Assembly (NCBI GenBank): GCA_963791295.1
Contig: CAWBRY010000001.1
Location: 682,001-746,000 of the forward strand
Reading direction: 5' to 3'
DNA: 64,000 nucleotides
From: CAWBRY01 sp963791295
Lineage (GTDB): Bacteria > Bacteroidota > Bacteroidia > Chitinophagales > Chitinophagaceae
Both the position numbers and the translations under genes were made by a program. Within the stretch, counting starts at the first letter, position 1; each line of letters opens with the position of its first letter. Below the pieces are notes generated by a model, which was not told the DNA's origin, ran no database searches, and was given only the letters and a program-made list of their open reading frames with translations. Positions 49,549 through 58,912 of this stretch are shown here, one piece after another.

Positions 49549-50727
49549 ATGCAGGAAGCATATATCGTAGCTGGTTACCGAACAGCGGTCGGCAAGGCCA
49601 AAAGAGGCGGATTTCGTTTTTACGGCCCGATGACCTGGCGGTCGATGTCATCAAAGGGCCTGATGGCATCGGTGCCTCAACTGGAATCAAGAGAGTGGAT
49701 GATGTGATCGTTGGAAATGCTGTTCCGGAAGCGGAGCAAGGACTACAATTTGGGCGGATCATTTCGGCACGGGCACTGGGTATTGATGTTCCGGGGGTAA
49801 CGGTAAACCGTTATTGTGCCAGTGGATTGGAAACGATAGCTATGGCAACAGCCAAGATCCGAACTGGAATGGCTGATTGTATCATTGCCGGAGGTACGGA
49901 AAGCATGAGCCTGGTACCGACTGCAGGATGGAAAACGGTTCCCGCATATTCCATTGCAGAAGAGGATCCGGATTATTATCTGAGTATGGGACTGACTGCC
50001 GAAGCTGTTGCCAAAGAATTTAGCGATCAGTCGTGAAGCCCAGGATGAATTTTCCTTCCATTCCCACCAGAAAGCGATCAATGCCATCAAGAATGGTCAT
50101 TTTAAGAACGGCATACTTCCGATCAGATGTTGAAGAAGTTTATGTGGATGCAAAAGGAAAAAAACAAAAAAGAAATTATGTAGTGGATACGGATGAAGGT
50201 CCACGGGCTGATACTTCACTGGAAGCATTGGCAAAATTGAAACCCGCTTTTGCAGCCGGTGGATCTGTTACGGCTGGTAATTCATCCCAGACCAGTGATG
50301 GGGCGGCTTTTGTGATCGTGATGGGAGAAAAAATGATGAATGAACTTGGGATTAAAACCGATTGGCCGATTGGTAGGTTCTGCTGTTGCCGGCGTTCATC
50401 CGCGGATCATGGGCATTGGGCCTGTGGCAGCCATCCCGAAAGTGTTGAAGCAGGTGGGTATGAATTTGGCCCAGGTGGACCTGATTGAATTGAATGAAGC
50501 CTTTGCTTCACAGGCACTTGCCGTGATACGGGAAGCCGGCCTGGATCCCGGGAAGGTAAATATCAATGGGGGTGCCATTGCCCTCGGTCATCCATTGGGA
50601 TGTACCGGTTGTAAGCTGACCATACAGATACACTCATGATATGAAACGGCTGAATAAGAAATATGGAATGGTGACTGCTTGCGTTGGTGGCGGCCAGGGG
50701 ATTGCAGGAATCTTAGAGAGACTCTAG
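49549..50727 (+). CDS. Thiolase (acetyl-CoA C-acyltransferase), frame broken by indels
   Basis: Fatty-acid beta-oxidation or acetoacetyl-CoA forming thiolase. MQEAYIVAGYRTAVGKAKRG starts the protein; the nucleophilic Cys is in NRYCASGLETIAMATAKI; GGTESMSLVPTAGWKTVP, GNSSQTSDGAAFVIVMGE, LNEAFASQALAVIRE and catalytic His in GAIALGHPLGCTG follow; the terminal catalytic Cys is in TACVGGGQGIAGI. About 392 residues, normal. Frame changes near 49610, 50030, 50110, 50370 and 50620. No fadB-like partner lies beside it. Confidence 0.92.
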
Positions 50728-50779
50728 CCCTTTTTACGAAACATTGTTGCAAATATTCAAAAATGCCTATTTTTGAATT

Positions 50780-51103
50780 GTGTATGCCTCTGCCCATAGT
50801 CTTCTAAAGAAGGTCACCGCGTGTATCCTTCTGCCTCTTTTCGCTTTTATTCATCTGGAAAAGGCGTTTCACCGGCACCAGGAAAAGGTTTCCCAATTAT
50901 GTCAAACGAATCTGTCGGCGAATTCCATCAATGCGAATTGTAGTATTTGTGATTTCCAACTAGCCAGAGATTCCGATGCTCCGGTGATTGTACATACACC
51001 CTTTCCTTCAACAACTGTAGTTAAGGATTACCCAGACACTTCTGGTCAATATCATTACCTCCCGACTTTTCAAATTTCGGATAGAGGTCCTCCTGCTGTA
51101 TAG
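50780..51103 (+). CDS. Small exported Cys/His protein upstream of the metal-uptake genes
   Basis: 107 residues (GTG start), intact. A hydrophobic segment CILLPLFAFIHLEKAF sits near the N-terminus, then HRHQEKVSQLCQ and NCSICDFQLARDSD, giving a His/Cys set (H-x-H, C, C-x-x-C) that could bind metal. Small proteins with the C-S-I-C-D-F motif are common in Bacteroidota before outer-membrane metal receptors or porins; I infer, without proof, a metal-sensing or chaperone role. The next gene starts about 60 bp downstream. Confidence 0.6.
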   Translation: MYASAHSLLKKVTACILLPLFAFIHLEKAFHRHQEKVSQLCQTNLSANSINANCSICDFQLARDSDAPVIVHTPFPSTTVVKDYPDTSGQYHYLPTFQISDRGPPAV

Positions 51104-51165
51104 TCGGCCTCCGGGCACCTCTTGAATTTAGTCCACTTCATTTTCAAAGTGTCATATTTTCTTTT

Positions 51166-52328
51166 ATGAAATTGATTCAAACATCAAGGCTTTTCTATTT
51201 AATATTATTTCTATTGCTATCTTTTATACCCAAATTAATGATAGCGCAAGTACCCGTCGATAGCACGGTTGCTGATTCAGTTCTGTTGAAACAGATCGAA
51301 TCACAGATGCAAAACAACAATCAACCTCCGGTTGCTCCGCCACGGACTACTCTCTCGGCCAATCCTGATTTAAGCGTGATCGGGGATTTTCAAGGATCTT
51401 ATATCAGCCGCGGAAAGAAAAATTTCAATACTTATCTTAACGAGACTGAACTCGCCGCACAAGCAGTGGTGGATCCGTATGTGAGGGCTGATTTTTTTAT
51501 ATCGTTTGCAAGAGATCCGGAAACGGGCAAGTATGGCGTGGAGGTAGAAGAAGGATATCTCACCACACTTTCACTGCCAGCCGGCTTGCAACTAAAGGTG
51601 GGTAAATTCAGAGAGGCTGTGGGCCGCATCAATCAAGTCCATTCTCATGCGCTTCCATTCATCGATATGCCCAATGCCTATGTAAATTATTTTGGTGAAG
51701 AAGGATTGAATGACGAAGGCGCTTCACTAAGCTGGTTGGTACCCAACAAGAACATTTTACCAGGAACTCCTCTTCCAGGTTACTTCTGGCAGTGAGGAAT
51801 CGCCGTCTTTTCATCGGGGAGAAAGCAACCGCTTCCTTTACCTGGGGCATCTCAAGAATTTTTTTACCCTCAATGACAATACAACACTTGAACTGGGATT
51901 GACCGGAATTACCGGACCCAACGATTCTTCAAGAGTTACGAATATTGGAGCCATTGATCTCACTTACAAATGGAAACCGGTGAAGATGAATACTTATAAA
52001 TCACTTACCTGGCAGAATGAGTTCTATTTTAGCAAGACAAATTATCCAACCACTGAAGGAATCAATTCCTTTGGACTCTACTCTTTTATTCAGTATCAAT
52101 TGTCAAAACGTTGGTTTTTCACCGGACGCTACGATTATGCTCAAAAACCTTATGATAACAACATTCGTCGAGCAGGCTTACTCATTGACAGCGGGATGGT
52201 ATGCAACTGAATTTTCAAAAATTGAATTTGAGGGAAAGACAACAGATGAAAACATAGGATCAAGATATTACCAGGCCTGGTTGCGCTGGATCTTTGTTAT
52301 TGGAGCACACGGTGCACATCAGTATTAA
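51166..52328 (+). CDS. Outer-membrane porin-like protein of the metal-uptake cluster, two frame changes
   Basis: About 387 residues when joined. Signal peptide LFYLILFLLLSFIPKLMIAQ, a short coiled segment, then a beta barrel (NPDLSVIGDFQGSYISRGKK; KLKVGKFREAVGRINQVHSH-type region; WQNEFYFSKTNYPTTEGINS). VHSHALPFIDMPNAYVNYFG and the terminal GAHGAHQY are His-bearing stretches. Frame changes at about 51785 and 52175. Directly upstream of a ZnuA-like binding protein, so a role in outer-membrane passage of zinc or a similar metal is likely (inference). Confidence 0.72.
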
Positions 52329-52351
52329 AAATTTATTCAAAAAATCAGATC

Positions 52352-53255
52352 ATGAAAAAAATACTTTCTTCTTGCCATATTTTTCTCCGGCATTTTATTT
52401 TCAGCCATCAGCTCACCGATTAAAATCGTGACGACAACGACGGACCTGCGGAGCATTGCCGAACTGATTGGGGGCGATAAGGTAACCGTATTATCGATTG
52501 CAACGGGATATCAGAATCCTCACTTTGTTGATCCCAAGCCAAGCTATATCATCAGTTTGTCGAGAGCCGACTTGTTTGTAACTGTTGGGCTGGACCTGGA
52601 AACAGGCTGGTCGCCCCAGTTACTCACCAGCTCAAGAAATCAAAAAATTCAAAAAGGTTCTGCAGGTTATGTCGATGCTTCTTCCGGTGTGACCTTATAC
52701 CAGGTGCCCACTTCTCTCAACCGGGCGGAAGGTGATATCCATATTTACGGCAATCCACATTACTGGCTGGATCCTATGAATGGAAAAGTAATTGCAAGGA
52801 ATATTGCCAATGGATTGGAACGAGTAGACCCATCAAATAAAGCTGTATATGAAGCCAACCTCCAGGCATTTTATTCAAAGATCGACACGAAGATGAAGGA
52901 GTGGCAGACAAGAATGGCGCCTTACAAGGGTAGCAAGATCATTGCCTATCATAATGAATGGGTCTACTTTGAAACGCGATTTGGTTTGCAGATAGTCGAC
53001 TTCCTGGAACCCAAACCAGGTATTCCGCCTTCTCCTTCTCAATTGGTAAAAGTGATCAGGGAAATAAAGGCTAACAATATAAAAGTCATAATTTCATCGC
53101 CTTATTTTACAACTTCCTCCTCCGATGTGGTTGCAAAGCAAACAGGCGCAAAGGAATTGACCCTGGCAACATCGGCCGGTGCGTTTGATGCGATTAAAAA
53201 CTATTTCGATCTGTTCGACTACGATATCAATCAGCTAATCTCAGCCCTGAAATAA
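52352..53255 (+). CDS. Metal ABC transporter substrate-binding protein, ZnuA/TroA family
   Basis: About 300 residues. With one A fewer in the A7 run after the ATG, the N-terminus becomes the signal peptide KKYFLLAIFFSGILFSAISS; as given, the frame breaks there, and from 52428 on it is intact. Cluster A-I family: IKIVTTTTDLRSIAELIGGD; metal His candidates in YQNPHFVDPKPS, YGNPHYWLDPMNG and IIAYHNEWVYF; PPSPSQLVKVIREIKANNIK; TTSSSDVVAKQTGAKELTLA. The His-rich loop of some ZnuA proteins is absent, so zinc versus manganese is open. The permease follows after 34 bp. Confidence 0.88.
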
Positions 53256-53289
53256 TTTGTTTTTTATTCAATGCTAAATACGCATTCTT

Positions 53290-54126
53290 ATGTTTGAAAT
53301 GTTTCAATTCTCATTCATGGTGCAGGCCTTTGTTGCTGCCATCATCAGCGGTGTGTTATTGTCCTATATGGGCGTGCACGTAGTAGGAAGAGGGATTGTA
53401 TTTGTTGATCTGGCACTGGGGCAGATATCCTCGCTTGGCGTGGCTTTTGCCGCCTTTGTTGGAACGGGCCTGACATCGATCCCGCTTATTTTCACTTTGG
53501 TCGGGGCATTGTTAATGTCTTTCATCAGTATTCGCGATAAAAGGTTGAAGCAGGAGGCTATCATTGGCATATTGTATGCTTTTGCATCGGCCCTCACTGT
53601 CTTGCTTATTTCAAAAACACCGCATGGTGACTCAGACATCCAGGAAGTCTTATTTGGAAATATTTTGTCAGTAAGTTGGGAAAAAATATCAGAGATGGGA
53701 ATTGTATTTGGAATTATTGCATTGGTTCAATTGATTTTTTTCCGCAAGTTTTTTTCCCTCACCAGATCATTTGAGAATGGAGAGAGTCATTTAATAGGAA
53801 CGTTCAATTTTTGGAACTTCATATTTTATATGTCCATTGGGTTGGCTATTGTATTTGCGGTCAGGATGAACGGAGTAATTCCTGTGTTTTCATTTCTCAT
53901 CATCCCGCCCGTTTCTGCTATCCTCATATCGAAGAACAATGTTGTCGTCATTGCCATCTCCCTTGTTATTAGCGTGGTGGCGAGCTTTCTTGGATTAAAT
54001 TTTTCTTTTCACTATGATTTCCCTGCCGGTTCGTCCATTGTGGCTATATTAGGAGGAATATTTATATTGGCTTCGGTTTACAAAATGATCAGGTCTATAT
54101 TCGTCAAGGAGCCAGTGCTAAAATGA
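53290..54126 (+). CDS. Metal ABC transporter permease, ZnuB/TroC family
   Basis: Intact, 278 residues with eight or so membrane helices. ISGVLLSYMGVHVVGRGIVF, VDLALGQISSLGVAFAAFVG and FSFLIIPPVSAILIS are typical of the ABC-3 permease family. Inner-membrane partner of the upstream binding protein. No ATPase gene lies in this cluster or elsewhere in the window with the ZnuC pattern; the only ABC ATPase seen (55062-56837) is a fused exporter. Confidence 0.92.
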   Translation: MFEMFQFSFMVQAFVAAIISGVLLSYMGVHVVGRGIVFVDLALGQISSLGVAFAAFVGTGLTSIPLIFTLVGALLMSFISIRDKRLKQEAIIGILYAFASALTVLLISKTPHGDSDIQEVLFGNILSVSWEKISEMGIVFGIIALVQLIFFRKFFSLTRSFENGESHLIGTFNFWNFIFYMSIGLAIVFAVRMNGVIPVFSFLIIPPVSAILISKNNVVVIAISLVISVVASFLGLNFSFHYDFPAGSSIVAILGGIFILASVYKMIRSIFVKEPVLK

Positions 54127-54160
54127 ACTAAGGTGATTAGTTGGCTCATTCATTTTACAT

Positions 54161-54613
54161 ATGGAAATTACGTTCAACACCCCTGCACTCTTATTCCCTG
54201 CCATCAGCCTTCTTTTGTTGGCTTATACCAATCGTTATCTAAGTATTGCGAACCTCATTCGCAAACTTCATGACGAGTATATGCGTGGCCAAAAGAACCA
54301 CCTGCTTTTGAAGCAGATAAAAATCCTGCGTGTCAGGATCAATTTGATCCGTCAAATGCAGGCTCTTGGTGTTTTTAGTTTCTTGTGTTGTGTGGTTACG
54401 ATGTACAGCGTATATAAGGAATGGATCAAATTCTCTCAATATGCCTTTGCCCTTAGCCTTCTCAGCCTGCTTGTATCCCTGATAATATCCTTACTGGAAA
54501 TTAGTCAAAGCACCAAAGCCCTTGAGTGGGAGTTGAGTGATATCGAAGAACTGGAGAAAACGAATTTTTTTAATGACCTTTGGGGTGGAGCAAAGGACAA
54601 AAAACAACCTTAG
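54161..54613 (+). CDS. DUF2721-family membrane protein
   Basis: Intact, 150 residues. N-terminal membrane segment TPALLFPAISLLLLAYTNRY, a charged helix (DEYMRGQKNHLLLKQIKILR), then two further membrane segments (LGVFSFLCCVVTMYSVYKEW; YAFALSLLSLLVSLIISLLE) and a cytoplasmic acidic tail, the standard DUF2721 layout. Function unknown. It is 34 bp after the permease and 9 bp before a lipoprotein gene on the same strand. Confidence 0.85.
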   Translation: MEITFNTPALLFPAISLLLLAYTNRYLSIANLIRKLHDEYMRGQKNHLLLKQIKILRVRINLIRQMQALGVFSFLCCVVTMYSVYKEWIKFSQYAFALSLLSLLVSLIISLLEISQSTKALEWELSDIEELEKTNFFNDLWGGAKDKKQP

Positions 54614-54622
54614 ATTTTTGCG

Positions 54623-55048
54623 ATGAGAAGGCTTAGAACTTTAGTCTTATTGACGATGGTTTCAGTAACGGTCCTTGCCGGCGCTTGTTCAAAGGGAGGT
54701 GTGGTTGACGAGCCGCACCTGTTCGATGCCAGTGACACATCCATGCCGTTGTTGATATTATCCAGTCCGGGCAACAATCAGGTATTTAACAGCGGGGAAG
54801 TTATCCGGGTGACTGGGACTGTAACTGATAATAGCTTATATGATGGAAGTATACGGATCACGGATGATGCCGACGGAAAGGTGGTGAAAGAACAGCAATA
54901 TCAGATCCACAGTCTTCAGTCGTATGATTTCAATTTTCAATACACTGCTACCGTATCTGTTGTAACCAATTACACCGTCACAGTCCAGTATGAGGATCAT
55001 GGGCTGAACAATGTTGTTCAATCGGTTAAGATAAAGGTTAATCCCTGA
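54623..55048 (+). CDS. DUF4625-like lipoprotein
   Basis: Intact, 141 residues. Lipoprotein signal RTLVLLTMVSVTVLAGAC with lipobox LAGAC. The mature part is a single Ig-like beta domain: LLILSSPGNNQVFNSGEVIR, VTGTVTDNSLYDGSIRITDD, TNYTVTVQYEDHGLNN, similar to DUF4625 proteins of Bacteroidota. Role unknown; probably envelope-associated. Confidence 0.8.
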   Translation: MRRLRTLVLLTMVSVTVLAGACSKGGVVDEPHLFDASDTSMPLLILSSPGNNQVFNSGEVIRVTGTVTDNSLYDGSIRITDDADGKVVKEQQYQIHSLQSYDFNFQYTATVSVVTNYTVTVQYEDHGLNNVVQSVKIKVNP

Positions 55049-55061
55049 TTTACCGCGCTGG

Positions 55062-56837
55062 TCAAGCCACACTGATCTTACTCTTTCTTTCCCCGATCTG
55101 CTGCCGCCACATAGCATAGTACAGACCCTTTTCTTCAAGCAGGTTATCATGAGTGCCTGTCTCAACCACGTCGCCTTTTTCGAGAACATAAATTCTGTCG
55201 GCGTGCATGATAGTAGAGAGTCGATGCGCTATCAATATCGTAATCTGGTTTCGTTGAGAAGAAACCTCGCGGATAGTTTCCGTTATATCTTCTTCGGTTA
55301 GCGAATCCAGGGAAGACGTTGCCTCATCAAACATCAGCAGATTGGGTTTGCGCAATAATGCCCGGGCAATAGAAAGTCGTTGCTTTTCACCTCCTGAAAG
55401 TTTCAAGCCACCTTCTCCAATGGTCGTATCGAGGCCGTTGCCTGCTCTTTCCAGGATGGTATCACAGGAAGATTTTTTTAAAACATCGAGGAGATCATTT
55501 TCTGATGCATCCGGATTGACGAACAAAAGATTTTCCCTGATCGTACCGGAGAATAATTGAGTATCCTGGGTAACAAATCCAATTTGTTTGCGCAGGTCTT
55601 CAAAATTGATCTCTTCTTCATCCAGCTTATTATAATAGATCTTTCCCTGCTGCGGACGATAGAGTCCGACAAGGAGTTTCATGAGCGTGGTTTTTCCTGA
55701 ACCCGATGGTCCAACAAAGGCTATGGTTTCGCCCGTTTTTACGTTAAAGCTGATGTTATTGATTGCGCTCTGCTGCGCCGACGTATGCTTAAACCCCACT
55801 TTTTGAAACTCCAGTTGCCTGATCTCTCCCAGGTGTTTTGGATGGGCCGCCTGGCGTTCGGGCTTTTTTACCATCAGGGTTTGAAAGTTATTAAGCGATG
55901 CCTCTGCTTCACGATAGGATAGAATAATGTTACCGATTTCCTGCAACGGGCCAAATACAAAAAAAGAAAAGATCTGCATGGTAGCCAACTGCCCCGCATC
56001 GAGCTGGTGATGATAAACTACCCACAGCAGCATGAATAATATCAATTGCCGCAATGTGTTGACAAATGTTCCCTGCACGAAACTGATGCTGCGAATTCTT
56101 TTCACTTTGGTCAACTCAAGACCCAGTATTTTATAAGTGTTTTTGTTTAACCGCAATATTTCCTGCTGTGTCAGCCCCAGACTTTTAACCAGTTCAATAT
56201 TGCGCAAAGATTCGGTAGTAGCACCGGCCAGCGAGGTGGTTTGGGAGACAATCTTTTTCTGGACGATCTTGATCTTTTTGCTCAGCAGATTGGAGATGAC
56301 GATCAGCAATAATATTCCGCCAAAGTAGATCAGAGGCAGACTCCAGTGTATACGTATGGCATAAATGGCGACAAATAATATACCCACGATAACAGGGAAT
56401 AGAACATTAATAAAAGCGGTAATGAATTTTTCAGTATCGGTCCTTACTTTTTGCAGGATGCCCAATGTCTCGCCGCTGCGCTGATCTTCAAATTCGTAGT
56501 AAGGCAGTTTCATAGCATGCTGCAGGCCATCGGTGAATACTTTTGCCCCGAATTTTTGCGTGATCAGGTTCAGGAAATAATCCTGGAAGGCTTTGGCAAT
56601 GCGACTGACCATCGCGACGCTAATAGACAGAAGTAATAAATAGAGAACGGGATTAACGAATTTCCACCAGAAAGGTTGGTAGGGAGTCGCATCTTTATAA
56701 TAATCCGCCGCCAGATTTATCAACCGGCCGAAGATGATCGGGTCGATCAAAGAAAACCCAATATTAATTCCGGCCAATACCAGGGTGAGTATTGCCAGCC
56801 ATCTAAAGGGACTCAAATAATGCAACAATAGTTTCAT
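55062..56837 (-). CDS. ABC transporter, fused permease and ATPase (type I exporter)
   Basis: About 591 residues from ATG 56837 (KLLLHYLSPFRWLAILTLVL); an in-frame ATG at 56870 adds 11. Six membrane helices in residues 15-310, then the nucleotide-binding domain with Walker A AFVGPSGSGKTTLMK, Q-loop FVTQDTQLFSG, signature LKLSGGEKQRLS, Walker B LLMFDEATSSLDS and H-loop ILIAHRLSTI. An intact half-exporter expected to act as homodimer in the inner membrane. Substrate unknown; it is divergent from the glycan island, so lipid-linked glycan or lipid export is conceivable but unproven. Confidence 0.92.
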   Translation of the reverse strand: MKLLLHYLSPFRWLAILTLVLAGINIGFSLIDPIIFGRLINLAADYYKDATPYQPFWWKFVNPVLYLLLLSISVAMVSRIAKAFQDYFLNLITQKFGAKVFTDGLQHAMKLPYYEFEDQRSGETLGILQKVRTDTEKFITAFINVLFPVIVGILFVAIYAIRIHWSLPLIYFGGILLLIVISNLLSKKIKIVQKKIVSQTTSLAGATTESLRNIELVKSLGLTQQEILRLNKNTYKILGLELTKVKRIRSISFVQGTFVNTLRQLILFMLLWVVYHHQLDAGQLATMQIFSFFVFGPLQEIGNIILSYREAEASLNNFQTLMVKKPERQAAHPKHLGEIRQLEFQKVGFKHTSAQQSAINNISFNVKTGETIAFVGPSGSGKTTLMKLLVGLYRPQQGKIYYNKLDEEEINFEDLRKQIGFVTQDTQLFSGTIRENLLFVNPDASENDLLDVLKKSSCDTILERAGNGLDTTIGEGGLKLSGGEKQRLSIARALLRKPNLLMFDEATSSLDSLTEEDITETIREVSSQRNQITILIAHRLSTIMHADRIYVLEKGDVVETGTHDNLLEEKGLYYAMWRQQIGERKSKISVA

Positions 56838-56898
56838 AAATACATAGGAATCATTACGATTGATTAACACTCAAACGGGCGTACAAGTTCGTAAAAAA

Positions 56899-56929
56899 TT
56901 GACAACATTTCGGCATTAGGTTTAATTTG
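56899..56929 (+). promoter_or_regulatory. Bacteroidota-type promoter of the glycan island
   Basis: TTG-N20-TTAATTTG: correct spacing, one mismatch in the -7 box (56922-56929), which ends 5 bases before the ATG at 56935. The transcript would be leaderless or nearly so. Confidence 0.45.
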
Positions 56930-56934
56930 CGGCA

Positions 56935-57990
56935 ATGAGGAACTACTTGGTTGACCTGCATCGATTGAGGCATAATCCTTACAATGGTCTATATACATTC
57001 TCGTGCAGGCTGGCAGAGCATTTGCTGAAACAACCGTTGGAGGATGATGAACAATTCTACTATTATTTACCCAAAGACAAATTCGGTTTTTTTGGCGACC
57101 AACCGCGCTATGTAGAGCATAAAAGATCACACAAGTTCTTTCAGACGGGCACGAGGAAATTCGATGTATGGCATCTCACTACAGGTATTTCCCAATACCG
57201 GCCGCATAACCGAAAAACCAAGGTGGTCTATACTATTCATGATGTAAATTTCCTGATTGAAGACCCGAACAGCATCAGGAGGAATGCACGTACACTGGAC
57301 CTCATGCAACATAATGCTCATCGCGCAGACCATATCGTAGGAATTTCCAAATACGCATTGGATTTTGCTGGTGAGCATCTCGATTTCGGAAAGAAGCCCC
57401 GCTCCGTGATTTACAACGGATACACGCTTACTGAATTCCCTGGTTTTGATCAACCAGTCTACAAACCCAAGGCGCCCTTCCTGTTTTCAATTAGCCTGGT
57501 GCAGCCGCGAAAGAACTTTCATGTTTTGCCGGCATTGTTGGCGGGCAATGACTATGAGTTGATCATCGCAGGACTTAACCACTTCGACTATGCGAAGAAG
57601 GTAATGCAGGAAGCAAAGCGATGGAATGTGGAAGGCAGAGTAAAATTGATCGGTCCGATCGATGAAAAAGATAAATACTGGTATAATCTCCACTGCAAAG
57701 CGTTCATGTTCCCATCGGTGGCAGAAGGCTTTGGTGCGCCACCGCTGGAAGCGATGCATTTTGGCAAGCCCGTATTTCTATCAAAGTATATGAGCCTGCC
57801 GGAAATAGGCGGCGATGCAGCTTATTACTTTGATGACTTTGATCCTGACACCATGCGCAAGGTCTTCAAAGATGGAATGAAGGACTACAATGAACATGAC
57901 AGGGTTCCACAGATCAAGGCACATGCAGACTTATTCAACTGGCAGAGGAATGCGGAGGAATACCTGGATATATACCGGCGACTATTGTAG
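56935..57990 (+). CDS. Glycosyltransferase family 4
   Basis: Intact, 351 residues, GT-B fold. N-terminal acceptor half: LVDLHRLRHNPYNGLYTFS, VVYTIHDVNFLIED and DHIVGISKYALDFAGEH. C-terminal donor half: FLFSISLVQPRKNFHVLPAL, GRVKLIGPIDEKDKYWYNLH and the E-x7-E motif in SVAEGFGAPPLEAMHFGKPV. Transfers a sugar from an NDP-sugar onto a glycan or lipid acceptor, unknown here. First gene of a four-gene run of glycan-modification genes. Confidence 0.92.
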   Translation: MRNYLVDLHRLRHNPYNGLYTFSCRLAEHLLKQPLEDDEQFYYYLPKDKFGFFGDQPRYVEHKRSHKFFQTGTRKFDVWHLTTGISQYRPHNRKTKVVYTIHDVNFLIEDPNSIRRNARTLDLMQHNAHRADHIVGISKYALDFAGEHLDFGKKPRSVIYNGYTLTEFPGFDQPVYKPKAPFLFSISLVQPRKNFHVLPALLAGNDYELIIAGLNHFDYAKKVMQEAKRWNVEGRVKLIGPIDEKDKYWYNLHCKAFMFPSVAEGFGAPPLEAMHFGKPVFLSKYMSLPEIGGDAAYYFDDFDPDTMRKVFKDGMKDYNEHDRVPQIKAHADLFNWQRNAEEYLDIYRRLL

Positions 57991-58018
57991 TTTCGGGAAA
58001 CAAATAAATATTGGAAAA

Positions 58019-58912
58019 ATGTTCTCTCCTATCACAGGAAAAAAAGCGGATGTCGTTGATAGTTTGGCCGTTGATCCAATAATCCTGGGATATAAGCAAC
58101 GACATGGCGTAGATGTAAGTTCCTATTTTATGAATATGATGGCGTTGCCAGTCTATGAATGCGTCGATACCAAACTGCGATTTTTTTATCCAGACTCTCT
58201 TGCGGGCGATGGTGCTTTTTATTCTGCACTTGGCCAGGAGTCCGATTACTACAACGAATGGAAACCGGAGTATGAACAGGCTTTTAACATCATTTCTCCG
58301 AATTCCAAAGTGCTTGATATTGGTTGCGGCAAAGGTGCCTTTATCGAAAAACTCCAAATTGAAAAAGAGTGTTCGGTAATGGGATTGGAATACAATCATA
58401 CCGCATATGCAGTGTTGCAATCCAAAAAAATACCTGCTTCAATGGAAAGCATCGAAGGCTTTAGTGAGAATAATGCGGAAAAGTATGATGCAGTAACTTT
58501 TTTCCAGGTACTGGAACATATCTTTCCAGTAAAGAGTTTTCTGGAAAGTGCGGTAAAATGCCTGAAGAAAAATGGTCTTTTGATAATTGGAGTTCCTAAT
58601 AATGATCCTTACTTATTGGGACATGACAAATACAATTGGCTCAACTTGCCCCCACATCATATGGGATGGTGGAATTATGAATCCTTGAATAACCTTCAGA
58701 ATTTTTTTCCTATTACAAAACAAGCTATTATTACGGCCCCTTTCCGTCACTATAATTGGTATTTGGACGCGTTGGAAACGAATGCAAAGATATTAAAGCC
58801 CCGAAGGGTTTTGTGGCTCAGATTGACGCGCGCAATCAGAAAACAATGGATACAGATTATCAAAAATAAAATACCTGGCCCGTTTCTTCTTGCAGTATAC
58901 AAAAAAGAATAA
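58019..58912 (+). CDS. SAM-dependent methyltransferase, class I (glycan island)
   Basis: Intact, about 297 residues. ATG 58019 is preferred: an upstream in-frame ATG at 57890 lies inside the GT4 gene. Residues 1-75 form a lead-in (SPITGKKADVVDSLAVDPII; YFMNMMALPVYECVD), then the SAM site SKVLDIGCGKGAFIEKLQ, acidic loop MGLEYNHTAYAV and VTFFQVLEHIFPVKSF. The N-terminal lead-in resembles that of other methyltransferases in surface-polysaccharide clusters. Target unknown. Its last stop base is the first base of the next gene. Confidence 0.88.
   Translation: MFSPITGKKADVVDSLAVDPIILGYKQRHGVDVSSYFMNMMALPVYECVDTKLRFFYPDSLAGDGAFYSALGQESDYYNEWKPEYEQAFNIISPNSKVLDIGCGKGAFIEKLQIEKECSVMGLEYNHTAYAVLQSKKIPASMESIEGFSENNAEKYDAVTFFQVLEHIFPVKSFLESAVKCLKKNGLLIIGVPNNDPYLLGHDKYNWLNLPPHHMGWWNYESLNNLQNFFPITKQAIITAPFRHYNWYLDALETNAKILKPRRVLWLRLTRAIRKQWIQIIKNKIPGPFLLAVYKKE

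Noticed and set aside
5752..52420. Many apparently truncated or split genes that could be called pseudogenes
   Set aside because: Essential genes are among them, all conserved motifs survive in alternate frames, breaks cluster in patches and several are homopolymer length changes; sequencing/consensus error is the simpler explanation.
57890..58018. N-terminal extension of the first glycan-island methyltransferase
   Set aside because: Lies wholly inside the end of the GT4 gene; the ATG at 58019 follows its stop by a normal gap.
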